From NCBI GenBank assembly GCA_964413525.1, contig CAYPTI010000101.1:1-6538 (forward strand): a stretch of DNA of 6,538 nt, given 5' to 3'. The notes beneath the pieces were generated by a model. It worked only from the letters and a program-made list of their open reading frames with translations, was not told the DNA's origin and did no database searches. Made by a program: the position numbers and the translations under genes. The stretch comes from CAYPTI01 sp964413525 [NCBI: uncultured bacterium]. GTDB lineage: Bacteria; T1Sed10-126. Positions 1 to 6,490 of the stretch are shown in pieces (the first letter of the stretch is position 1; each line of letters begins with the position of its first letter).

Positions 1-1056
1 TACAAGCCCTGTGGCGGGGGTATACCGCCTCACGCCGTGCGGATGCTGGAAGACCGCGAGGTTGACCTGGAGACGAAGGTTGAGGACGTCGCTGAGGACG
101 TCCGGTTCCTGTACGATTTTGATCGCCCGGTGGACCGGTCCCTCGGACCCGCCCGGGTCACAATGGTCAACCGGAGGGATTTTGACGAGTTGCTCGCCCG
201 GACGGCCGAGGACCGGGGAGCCCGCTTGAAGGAGGGGGTGGCGGTCCGGGAACTTGACCGGATTGACGCGGGTTGCCGGCTGACGGACGAGGAAGGCCGC
301 ACGTGGACGGCACGATACGTGGTGGGAGCCGACGGAGCCAACAGCCGGATTGCCCGGCAGGCCGGGCTGGATGTTCCCCCGGCCGGGGGAGTGGCCCTGG
401 ACGCGGAAATCGAGGTGAACGCCTCCACCTACGAGGAACACGCGAGCCGAGCCATTTTCAACATCGACGCGGCTCCGAAGGGCTACGGCTGGGTGTTTCC
501 CAAACAGGGCTACCTGGCCCTCGGGGTGGGAGGATACCAATCCGACGTCAGTTATCCCGACCAGCTGGATCGGTTCGTCGACCGGACCCTGCCGGCGGCG
601 AGCATTCTGGACCGGCGGGACTTCGGCCACCCCCTGCCCTACTATCAGCCTCACCCGGAGGCGGCCGGTGAGCGGGTGGCGCTGGTGGGGGACGCGGCCA
701 GCCTGGTGGACGCGCTCTCCGGCGAAGGCATTTACTACGCGATGAAGTCCGGGGAACTGGCGGCTGGCTCCATCGGGAACGCCCTGGAGAAGGGGACCCC
801 GGACCTCACCGGGTACGCGGACAAACTACGGGAGTCCATGGGAAGGGACCTGGCGCTTTCGGCCCGGCTGGCCTCCGTGTTCTTCCGGTTTCCCGAACAG
901 TGCTACCGGCACGGGGTGGAACGTCCGATCATCGTCGAGAAAATGAAGCAAGTCGTGGCCGGCGGTCAGTACGGGGACATTTTCAGGGAGCTCTGGGACG
1001 AGATCATCGGACGGCTGGAACAATCGACCCTGGGCTCCCTCGGCTGGTCGAGTTGA
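1..1056 (+). CDS. Geranylgeranyl reductase family FAD-dependent oxidoreductase (5' end missing)
   Basis: The frame is already open at base 1 and ends with TGA at 1054-1056; 351 residues are visible. The first residues, KPCGGGIPPHAV, are a conserved internal block of the family, so the N-terminal Rossmann FAD-binding segment (about 35-45 residues) lies left of the window and the GTG at 37 is not the start. Further landmarks in visible numbering are GADGANSR at 109-116, the substrate-pocket signature YxWxFPx7GxG starting at Tyr162 (YGWVFPK), and a second FAD-binding block around GDAASLVDALSGEGI at 230-244. Family members use reduced FAD to saturate isoprenoid double bonds, in chlorophyll phytyl chains, archaeal lipids or menaquinone side chains. 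In a bacterium without visible photosynthesis genes, quinone or lipid side-chain reduction is the best guess, but this is inference. The cysteine of the PCGGG block and the pocket motif are intact, so the enzyme is probably active. Family assignment is secure; the substrate is not known. Confidence 0.9.
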   Translation, partial: YKPCGGGIPPHAVRMLEDREVDLETKVEDVAEDVRFLYDFDRPVDRSLGPARVTMVNRRDFDELLARTAEDRGARLKEGVAVRELDRIDAGCRLTDEEGRTWTARYVVGADGANSRIARQAGLDVPPAGGVALDAEIEVNASTYEEHASRAIFNIDAAPKGYGWVFPKQGYLALGVGGYQSDVSYPDQLDRFVDRTLPAASILDRRDFGHPLPYYQPHPEAAGERVALVGDAASLVDALSGEGIYYAMKSGELAAGSIGNALEKGTPDLTGYADKLRESMGRDLALSARLASVFFRFPEQCYRHGVERPIIVEKMKQVVAGGQYGDIFRELWDEIIGRLEQSTLGSLGWSS

Positions 1057-1169
1057 TTTCCGCTGGACCTGGCTCCGCTTCGCCGGCTGGTTGACCGGCT
1101 TCGTACCGCCCTCGCTGACGGCTCCTCCGATGATGTAGACCTTCCCCCGGCCCGGTCCCTCGAACCGCT

Positions 1170-1176
1170 GGAAGGA
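1170..1176 (+). promoter_or_regulatory. Possible ribosome binding site for recG
   Basis: GGAAGGA lies 12 nt upstream of the ATG at 1189. The spacing is somewhat long, but this is the best purine-rich site before that codon. It weakly supports 1189 over a CTG start further upstream. Confidence 0.4.
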
Positions 1177-1188
1177 ACGCTATCGGGA

Positions 1189-3354
1189 ATGGAGGAACTT
1201 CGATCGCGGCTTGAGGAAGGGGACGGAACGTTCACGCGGGAAGAATTATGGAAACTGGCGGGGTTGGTTTACGACACCGTCGACCGGTTTCTCAGCGGAC
1301 CGGTTGAGCAAATATCGGGGATCGGTTCCAGGCGGTCCGAACAGCTTGAACGACTGGAGATCGTCACCCTGCGAGATCTGCTCCATCACCTGCCCCGGAC
1401 CTACCTGGATCGGCGGTTTCTGGATGAAATTCGTTCCCTTGAGGTCGGGCAGCGAGCCTCCGTGGTGGGTGAAGTCGTGTCCAAGCAGGTCCGCCGGGGC
1501 CGATCCCCGAGGTTTCAGCTCCGGCTTTCCGACGACACGGGGGTGCTTTCGGTCCTGTTCTGGAACCAGACCTACCTCGACAACCAGATCACCCGGGGAA
1601 CCCGATTGTTCTGCAGCGGGCAGGTGGATTCCTTCCGGGGGCGGCCTCAGATGAACAACCCCGAGTTTGAGGTGATCGAGGACGAACAGGACTTAGAGGA
1701 ATCCCGCGGAATCCAGCCGGTCTATCCGCTGACCGAAGGCCTTCCTCAGTCCCGGCTGCGGACCTGGATCGGTCGGTTGCTCGATCGAATCAAAGGCCTT
1801 GTTCTGGATCCCCTGCCTCCCGACCTGCGGTCCCGCAGGAACCTGATGACCCGGCAGAACAGTCTGCGAGCCATCCATTTTCCCCGGGAGAAGGAGGAAC
1901 TGGAGCAGGCCCGGCGCCGGATGAAATACGAGGAATTCTTCTTCTTTCAGCTTGTGCTCGTGCGTCAGATGACAAAACGCCGGAGCCGGGACAAGGGACG
2001 CTCCTACCCCGACGATCAGGTCACCGAAGAGTTTCTCCAATCCCTTCCCTTCCGCCTGACCGACGATCAGGATCGGGCCCTGAACGAAATTGTGACTGAT
2101 CTAAGCGAACCGGATCCGATGCACCGGATGCTGCAGGGGGACGTCGGGACGGGCAAGACGGTGATCGCGGCGGCTAGCCTGGTGAGGGTGATTGAAAACG
2201 GCCACCAGGCGGCGTTGATGGCTCCGACCGAGGTGCTGGCCAGACAGCACGCCGAGACCCTGGACCCCTTGCTCGCTGCGGTGGACGAGGAGGTTGCTCT
2301 CCTGGTCGGCGGAATGGAATCCGACCGCCAGGAAGAGGTTCGGGAGGGACTGGCGTCGGGAACGGTGAGGTTGGTGGTGGGTACGCACAGCCTGATCCAG
2401 GAGTCGGTCGAATTTGACCGGCTGGCCTACGTGGTGGTGGACGAACAGCACCGGTTCGGCGTCGATCAGAGGCGGACGCTTCGGGAATCGGGACCCAACG
2501 TCGACCTGCTGGTCATGTCGGCCACCCCGATCCCCCGGAGTCTGTCCCTGTCGGTCCACGGGGACCTGGAGGTCTCCACGCTGGAAGAATTTCCGGGAGG
2601 GCCCCGGGAGGTGACAACCCGGGTCCGCAAACAGACCGATTCCTACCGGGACCGGCTCTACTCCCGGCTCCGGGATCGGGTCCGGGAGGGGGATCGGGCG
2701 TTTCTCCTGTTTCCGGCGATCGATGACTCGAACGAACTTGATCTCCTCTCGGCGACTTCCGCCCACCGGGATGCCCAGAAGGACGGGACATTCGGCGAGG
2801 CGGGAATCGGGCTGCTTCACGGTCGCATGGACTCGAGCGCAGTGGAGGACGTGCTGGAGAACTTCGCCGCCGGGAGGATCCGGGTGCTTTTCTGCACGAC
2901 CGTGGTGGAGGTCGGGGTGGACATCCCGGACGCCCGGTACATGGTGGTCCACAACGCGGAGCGGTTCGGGCTCGCCCAGCTCCACCAACTGCGGGGACGT
3001 ATCGGTCGGAGGGGACAGGAGGGTTCCTGCGTTCTTCTGTTGGATCCCGAAGCGGACGAGGAGTCCATGGAACGGCTCCGGGTACTGGAGGAGACGGACG
3101 ATGGATTCGAGGTTGCCGTCCAGGACCTGATCCAGCGGGGGACCGGGGAGCTGTTGGGAACCGAGCAGGCCGGGATGCCGGATTTTCTGCTGGGAGACCC
3201 GTGGAGGGATCGATCGCTGATGTCGACCGTTCGTTCGGATGCGGAACAGTTGCTCGGGGACGATCCCACCCTGCAGGACAGCGAACATTCCCTGTTGAAC
3301 CGTGAACTGACGCACTACCTGGAACGCCGGAAGGTCCGGCTTCATACCGGGTAG
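1189..3354 (+). CDS. recG: ATP-dependent DNA helicase RecG
   Basis: 721 residues. RecG is a double-stranded DNA translocase that remodels stalled replication forks and branch-migrates Holliday junctions. The order is as expected: a helical N-terminus, then the wedge domain from about residue 40 (ISGIGSRRSEQL, then DLLHHLPRTY) with an OB-fold through about 165. Superfamily 2 motifs follow: Walker A GDVGTGKT 317-324, motif Ia MAPTEVLARQH, DEQHRFG 418-424, SATPIPRS 444-451, LLHGRMDS 542-549, TTVVEVGVDIPD 570-581 and QLHQLRGRIGR 597-607. The C-terminal translocation (TRG) motif runs from about 636 to 662 (TDDGFEVAVQDLIQRGTGE). All key residues are present and the length is slightly above the 690 or so of E. 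coli RecG. The ATG has a modest Shine-Dalgarno site. The same frame is open back to the preceding stop codon, so a longer N-terminus from a CTG is possible. It lies 132 bp after the reductase gene on the same strand. Confidence 0.97.
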   Translation: MEELRSRLEEGDGTFTREELWKLAGLVYDTVDRFLSGPVEQISGIGSRRSEQLERLEIVTLRDLLHHLPRTYLDRRFLDEIRSLEVGQRASVVGEVVSKQVRRGRSPRFQLRLSDDTGVLSVLFWNQTYLDNQITRGTRLFCSGQVDSFRGRPQMNNPEFEVIEDEQDLEESRGIQPVYPLTEGLPQSRLRTWIGRLLDRIKGLVLDPLPPDLRSRRNLMTRQNSLRAIHFPREKEELEQARRRMKYEEFFFFQLVLVRQMTKRRSRDKGRSYPDDQVTEEFLQSLPFRLTDDQDRALNEIVTDLSEPDPMHRMLQGDVGTGKTVIAAASLVRVIENGHQAALMAPTEVLARQHAETLDPLLAAVDEEVALLVGGMESDRQEEVREGLASGTVRLVVGTHSLIQESVEFDRLAYVVVDEQHRFGVDQRRTLRESGPNVDLLVMSATPIPRSLSLSVHGDLEVSTLEEFPGGPREVTTRVRKQTDSYRDRLYSRLRDRVREGDRAFLLFPAIDDSNELDLLSATSAHRDAQKDGTFGEAGIGLLHGRMDSSAVEDVLENFAAGRIRVLFCTTVVEVGVDIPDARYMVVHNAERFGLAQLHQLRGRIGRRGQEGSCVLLLDPEADEESMERLRVLEETDDGFEVAVQDLIQRGTGELLGTEQAGMPDFLLGDPWRDRSLMSTVRSDAEQLLGDDPTLQDSEHSLLNRELTHYLERRKVRLHTG

Positions 3355-3779
3355 GATTGGAAGAGAGACGGTCGAACGTCGAAGGTCAAAAGACGAACTA
3401 CACGGTTTCCTTCCATCGTTTTCGGTCATCCGCAGGCTGACCACCGAGGTAGTTTGCTCGATTTCGAACCAACCATGGAACACCAATCGTTACGAATAGT
3501 TTGATCGGACGTGAGATCAGGGTTCCGGATCGGGGGGCAGAAACAATCCTGTTCGGAGACCGAATTGGCCCACAGCATTGGATGGGATCTGCGGGGACGG
3601 TGTTAGGGGATCGGGCGGGATTCGATAGAATGGTTTTCATTGTTATCTCGCGATTGGTTGGTTCCCGGCCGATGAAGTCAAACCCGGTCGGAGAGCGGGT
3701 TACCACCCAAGCATGGACGTGTCCCCGGGTATGGTCCGAGCGTCCAATCGACCTCGGTGGTCGGTACGAATCATCACGG
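3355..3779. other. Intergenic region without a convincing gene
   Basis: 425 bp between recG and the tRNA gene, visibly less GC-rich than the flanking genes. Open frames on both strands (about 100 codons) show no recognisable motif, and one of them runs into the tRNA. I see no T-tract hairpin that would terminate recG transcription and no clear -35/-10 pair for the tRNA; a TAGAAT at 3626-3631 has no good -35 partner. The notable content is the set of nested inverted repeats annotated separately. Small local hairpins include TGATC/GATCA (3502-3506/3515-3519), TTCGG/CCGAA (3552-3556/3560-3564), a bulged stem 3624-3632/3638-3647, AACCCG/CGGGTT (3681-3686/3696-3701) and TGGACG/CGTCCA (3714-3719/3741-3746). 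Confidence 0.6.
3439..3762. repeat. 324-bp segment bounded by 12-bp inverted repeats
   Basis: GACCACCGAGGT at 3439-3450 is the exact reverse complement of ACCTCGGTGGTC at 3751-3762. The next 12 inner positions still match at about 7 of 12. Nested inside, GAACCAACCA at 3466-3475 is the exact complement of TGGTTGGTTC at 3655-3664. Just before each inner arm, read inward, GTTTG recurs (3452-3456 and the complement of 3679-3683). The right arm therefore resembles the left arm with about 65 bp extra. There is no open frame of note inside. This could be a decayed miniature inverted-repeat element, or a structured RNA closed by a long-range stem. I see no target-site duplication: the flanks read aggct on the left and ggtac on the right. 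Confidence 0.5.
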
Positions 3780-3853
3780 GCGGGCGTAGTTCAATGGTAG
3801 AACTCCAGCTTCCCAAGCTGGCGGTGCGGGTTCGATTCCCGTCGCCCGCTCCA
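3780..3853 (+). tRNA. tRNA-Gly, anticodon CCC
   Basis: A complete cloverleaf. The acceptor stem GCGGGCG (3780-3786) pairs with CGCCCGC (3843-3849), followed by discriminator T3850 and a genome-encoded CCA at 3851-3853. The D stem is GTTC/GAAC (3789-3792/3800-3803). The anticodon stem CCAGC/GCTGG (3805-3809/3817-3821) holds the loop TTCCCAA, giving anticodon CCC at 3812-3814, which reads the GGG glycine codon. The variable loop has four bases, and the T arm GCGGG-TTCGATT-CCCGT (3826-3842) contains one G-U pair. The U discriminator is normal for bacterial tRNA-Gly. The gene stands alone between recG and the convergent ligase gene; no promoter or terminator is obvious. Confidence 0.97.
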
Positions 3854-3974
3854 CCTTTCCCTTCCGCGTGAACAACGGGGTCGACCGCTCGGTGGAAGCG
3901 GACCGGCGAACGGTTAAATGGGGCGAGAACGGTTCGACCAGGGTATGTTGTAGGGGGAAACGGATCCGGCGGAG
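3854..3974. other. Convergent spacer between tRNA-Gly and the ligase gene
   Basis: 121 bp with no gene seen. It holds a near-duplicate GGCGAACGGTT (3905-3915) and GGCGAGAACGGTT (3922-3934) differing by a two-base insertion, and a weak hairpin CCGCT/AGCGG (3885-3889/3897-3901) without a T-tract. On the minus strand just after the ligase stop there is a short GC stem (CGGC/GCCG, about 3967-3981) followed by TTT and a C-run. It might contribute to termination but is too weak to call. Confidence 0.4.
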
Positions 3975-5696
3975 TCAGCCGTCGGGTTCCAGGGTTCCTT
4001 CCTCGACCAGCCGGTCGGTGATTCGTTCCTTCAGTGATTTTTTGTCAACCTTTCCCACTTCGGTGCGCGGGAGTGAATCAAGCAGTTCCAGCCGTTCGGG
4101 GAGCTTGAACACCGCGATGCCCTGATCGTCGAGGTAGGAGGTCACATCGTCCAGAGTCAGGGAATCCGCGTCCGACGTCAGTTCCACGTAAGCGCAGACC
4201 CGTTCCCCGAGCCGTTCGTCGGGCATTCCGATCACGGCGGCGTTTTCGATCCGTTCGTGTTCGATCAGTAGATCCTCGAGGGCGGGCGCGTAAATGTTCT
4301 CGCCGCCGCGAATGATGGTGTCCTTGATCCGGCCGTAGACCTCGTAGTTGCCGTCCTCACGCCGGGCCAGGACGTCCTCAGTGTAGAACCAGCCCTCGCC
4401 GTCGAAATTCTGCTCGTTTTCCTCCTCGTTTCGGAAGTACCCGGTAAAAAATCCGGGTCCGCGAACGGACAGTTCGCCGGTTTCCCCGGTGGGGACTTCC
4501 TGATCCCGATCGAGATCCACCAGCCTGCACTCATCCGCTTCCGGGACCAGGGGCCGCCCGACGGTTTCGGCCTGGACGTCCAGGTCGTCCTCGGGCCTGG
4601 TTTCGATAAGCGGCCCCTCGGCCATCCCGAACACGTTGCAGAAGCCGATGTCCCATCGGTTGACCGCCTCCCGGACGATCTTCGGAGGGACCTTCTGGCC
4701 GCCGCTCCAGAGGACTTCCAGGCTGCTCAGGTCGTATTCATCCAGCCGGGGGTGGTTCAGGATGTCGATGATCTGAGTGGGCATCGGAAGGGAATAATTT
4801 CCTCCGGTTCGATCGATCAGGTCCATGAGTCCTTCCGGTTTGATGTTGGGATCCACGGCCACGGTTCCCCCGGCCCAGAAACAGGATCCCACGATGCAGC
4901 ACAGCGAGGCGTTGTGTCCGATCGGGACGCTGGGGAAGGCCGTCCAGTCGGCCGTCACCCCGGTCACCCGGGCGCAGTGTTCCCACTGGAACACGTAGTC
5001 GTTGTGGGTCCGGGGAATGGCCTTGGGGAGGCCGGTGGTGCCTCCCGACAGCAGCATCAGCCCCGGTCGGGCGGGGTCAACCTCGATCTCGTCCACCCGT
5101 GGGAAATGGCGGTCGATGTGAACGGAATCAATGGTTTCCTCGAAGGAGATCACGTCATCCGGGGGAGGATCATCCGGGTCCGCCAATCCGATCACGTGAT
5201 CGAAGGACTCGTAATCTTCCCGGACGGTTCGGGCGAGGTCAACGTAATCAAATCGCACGGGATACCGGCCGGCGTTGGCGATGTAGGCCCGGGCGTCGGT
5301 CAGGTCGACCTGATGGCGGACTTCCGCCTCCCGGTGCCGGGGGAGCACCATGACCGGAATAATTCCCGCCCGGGAGCAGGCGAACAGACTGATAACGAAT
5401 TCGGGAACGTTCGGCAGTTGAAAAATTACCCGTTCACACGGATTCAACCCCAGCTCACCGATCAGGTAGGAGGCCATTGCCCGGGACGACTGAACCAGTT
5501 CCCCGTACGACAGGGTTTCGTTCGGACCGATCACGGCCGGTTTGTCCGGGTTGGGTTCAGCGGCCCGGTCGAGGACTTCATGAAAGCAGAGGTCGTTCCA
5601 GAACCCTTCCTCCCGGTACCGGTTCTGGCGCCGGTCGGGGAAGGGGACGTACCCTTCAAGACTGGCCGGAGGGCGCTCGACGCTTTCCATGCTCAA
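3975..5696 (-). CDS. EntE/DhbE-like AMP-dependent acid ligase (aryl-AMP or acyl-CoA ligase)
   Basis: 573 residues of the ANL superfamily, which adenylate a carboxylic acid with ATP and pass it to CoA or a carrier protein. Overall it resembles 2,3-dihydroxybenzoate-AMP ligases: QNRYREEGFW at 24-33, FQLPNVPEF near 92-100, VLPRHREAE near 117-125. The P-loop is LSGGTTGLPK 216-225, followed by IPRTHNDY. Also present are FGMAEG 356-361, YTED 438-441, hinge GRIKD 455-459, RGGEN 463-467 and the A10 lysine in VGKVDKK (Lys549). Two oddities: the acyl-pocket His-Asn-Tyr of DhbE reads His261-Asn262-Ala263, and the usual TGD reads TED. Start choice: TTG at 5696 overlaps the SDR stop (TTGA) and has GGGGAG eight bases upstream; an ATG at 5690 gives a protein two residues shorter but a 14-base spacing. 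It is probably translationally coupled to the SDR. A CoA ligase for an aromatic acid is as likely as siderophore synthesis; the substrate is unknown. Confidence 0.92.
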   Translation of the reverse strand: MSMESVERPPASLEGYVPFPDRRQNRYREEGFWNDLCFHEVLDRAAEPNPDKPAVIGPNETLSYGELVQSSRAMASYLIGELGLNPCERVIFQLPNVPEFVISLFACSRAGIIPVMVLPRHREAEVRHQVDLTDARAYIANAGRYPVRFDYVDLARTVREDYESFDHVIGLADPDDPPPDDVISFEETIDSVHIDRHFPRVDEIEVDPARPGLMLLSGGTTGLPKAIPRTHNDYVFQWEHCARVTGVTADWTAFPSVPIGHNASLCCIVGSCFWAGGTVAVDPNIKPEGLMDLIDRTGGNYSLPMPTQIIDILNHPRLDEYDLSSLEVLWSGGQKVPPKIVREAVNRWDIGFCNVFGMAEGPLIETRPEDDLDVQAETVGRPLVPEADECRLVDLDRDQEVPTGETGELSVRGPGFFTGYFRNEEENEQNFDGEGWFYTEDVLARREDGNYEVYGRIKDTIIRGGENIYAPALEDLLIEHERIENAAVIGMPDERLGERVCAYVELTSDADSLTLDDVTSYLDDQGIAVFKLPERLELLDSLPRTEVGKVDKKSLKERITDRLVEEGTLEPDG

Positions 5697-6487
5697 TACA
5701 ACAACTCCCCACCATCGATGTTGATGGCCTGGCCGTTGATCCCCCGGCTGACGTCCCGGCAGAGGAACAGCGTTAAGCCGGCCACCTCCTCGGTTGTCAT
5801 CAACCGGTTCTGGGGGCTCTGAGCGGCCAGGTAGTCCCGAAGTTCCTGTTCGCTTTTGTCGGTCTTCTGCATCATGGATTGAATGTTGCGGTCGGTCATC
5901 GGGGTGTCCACGTACCCGGGGCAGATGGCGTTCACGGTGACGTTGTCATCGACCAGTTCCACCGCCAGGGCCCGGGTGAGCCCCAGAACCCCGTGCTTCG
6001 AGGCGGTGTAGGCGGCGATGTACCGGGAACTGGTTTTGGAAACCACCGAGGCGTTGTTGATGATCCGGCCCCAACCGTTGTCCACGATCTGGTCCACGAG
6101 GGCCCGGGTTACGTAGTAGGTTCCGTGCAGGTTCACGTCGATCATCCGGTGCCATAACTCGTCGGGATGGCCCCCTCGGAAGGGATGGGAGTCGGAGACC
6201 CCGGCGTTGTTGACGAGGATCTGGACGGGGCCGAGCCGGGTTGCGACCTCCTCGGCCAGGCGATCGACCTGCTCGGGGTCGGTGATGTCACACGGGACCG
6301 CCAGACCGGTTGTCTCCCGGTCTTCGATCCGATCCACAACGTCGTCGAGCTGGTCTTCACTGCGCGCGGTCACGGCGACATCGGCCCCCGCTTCCGCCAG
6401 CGTCAGGGCGATCTCTTTCCCGATTCCCCGGCTGGCTCCGGTGACGAGCGCTCGCCGGCCCTTGAGGGACCGATCCCGTGAAGTCAA
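5693..6487 (-). CDS. Short-chain dehydrogenase/reductase (classical SDR, FabG/3-hydroxybutyrate dehydrogenase-like)
   Basis: 264 residues, normal for a classical SDR. The cofactor motif TGASRGIG is at 16-23, NNAG at 93-96, Asn119 in DVNL, catalytic Ser147 thirteen residues before Tyr160, and Tyr160-TAS-Lys164. CPGYVDTPMT follows at 189-198, and the C-terminus carries GQAINIDGG. Threonine rather than aspartate at the end of the second strand (VTARS, 39-43), plus the arginine in the glycine motif, suggests NADP(H); this is inference. Such enzymes interconvert hydroxyl and keto groups, often on acyl-CoA or acyl-carrier substrates, in the cytoplasm. The C-terminal region with a longer 195-230 lid (NIQSMMQKTD onward) recalls 3-hydroxybutyrate dehydrogenase-type proteins. 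The TTG start is chosen because GGGAGGAG lies eight bases upstream and no other start precedes the cofactor motif. The stop overlaps the ligase start, so both probably act in one acid-activation pathway. The exact substrate is not known. Confidence 0.92.
   Translation of the reverse strand: MTSRDRSLKGRRALVTGASRGIGKEIALTLAEAGADVAVTARSEDQLDDVVDRIEDRETTGLAVPCDITDPEQVDRLAEEVATRLGPVQILVNNAGVSDSHPFRGGHPDELWHRMIDVNLHGTYYVTRALVDQIVDNGWGRIINNASVVSKTSSRYIAAYTASKHGVLGLTRALAVELVDDNVTVNAICPGYVDTPMTDRNIQSMMQKTDKSEQELRDYLAAQSPQNRLMTTEEVAGLTLFLCRDVSRGINGQAINIDGGELLY
5705..5710 (-). promoter_or_regulatory. Ribosome binding site deciding the ligase start
   Basis: On the minus strand GGGGAG ends eight bases before the TTG at 5696 and 14 bases before the ATG at 5690. 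The spacing favours the TTG. The site lies inside the last codons of the SDR gene. Confidence 0.65.
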
Positions 6488-6490
6488 CCG

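Noticed and set aside
37-39. GTG at 37 as the start of the reductase
   Set aside because: It lies inside the family's conserved block that begins at residue 2 of the window; the real start is upstream of base 1.
3424-3442. Hairpin GGTCA/TGACC downstream of recG as a terminator
   Set aside because: The stem is five base pairs with a nine-base loop and no following T-tract, and one arm overlaps the left inverted repeat.
2101-3486. A 461-codon open frame on the minus strand opposite recG
   Set aside because: It lies antisense to clearly conserved RecG motifs, and its translation is rich in Pro, Arg, Gln and His with no recognisable domain. Such mirror frames are common in GC-rich DNA.
3398-3800. 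Open frames of about 100 codons on each strand in the recG-tRNA spacer (3398-3706 minus, 3501-3800 plus)
   Set aside because: Neither has a recognisable domain or a good ribosome site, and the plus-strand frame runs into the tRNA.
4752-5822. A 356-codon open frame on the plus strand opposite the ligase and SDR genes
   Set aside because: It is antisense to two well-supported enzymes and reads as low-information Gly/Arg/Asp/Val sequence without motifs.
3975-6487. The ligase and SDR as entE and entA of a catecholate siderophore operon
   Set aside because: The ligase is EntE-like, but its pocket residue differs and the SDR does not resemble EntA in cofactor or C-terminal motifs. No entB, entC or NRPS gene is visible. 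It remains an outside possibility, so no symbols were assigned.
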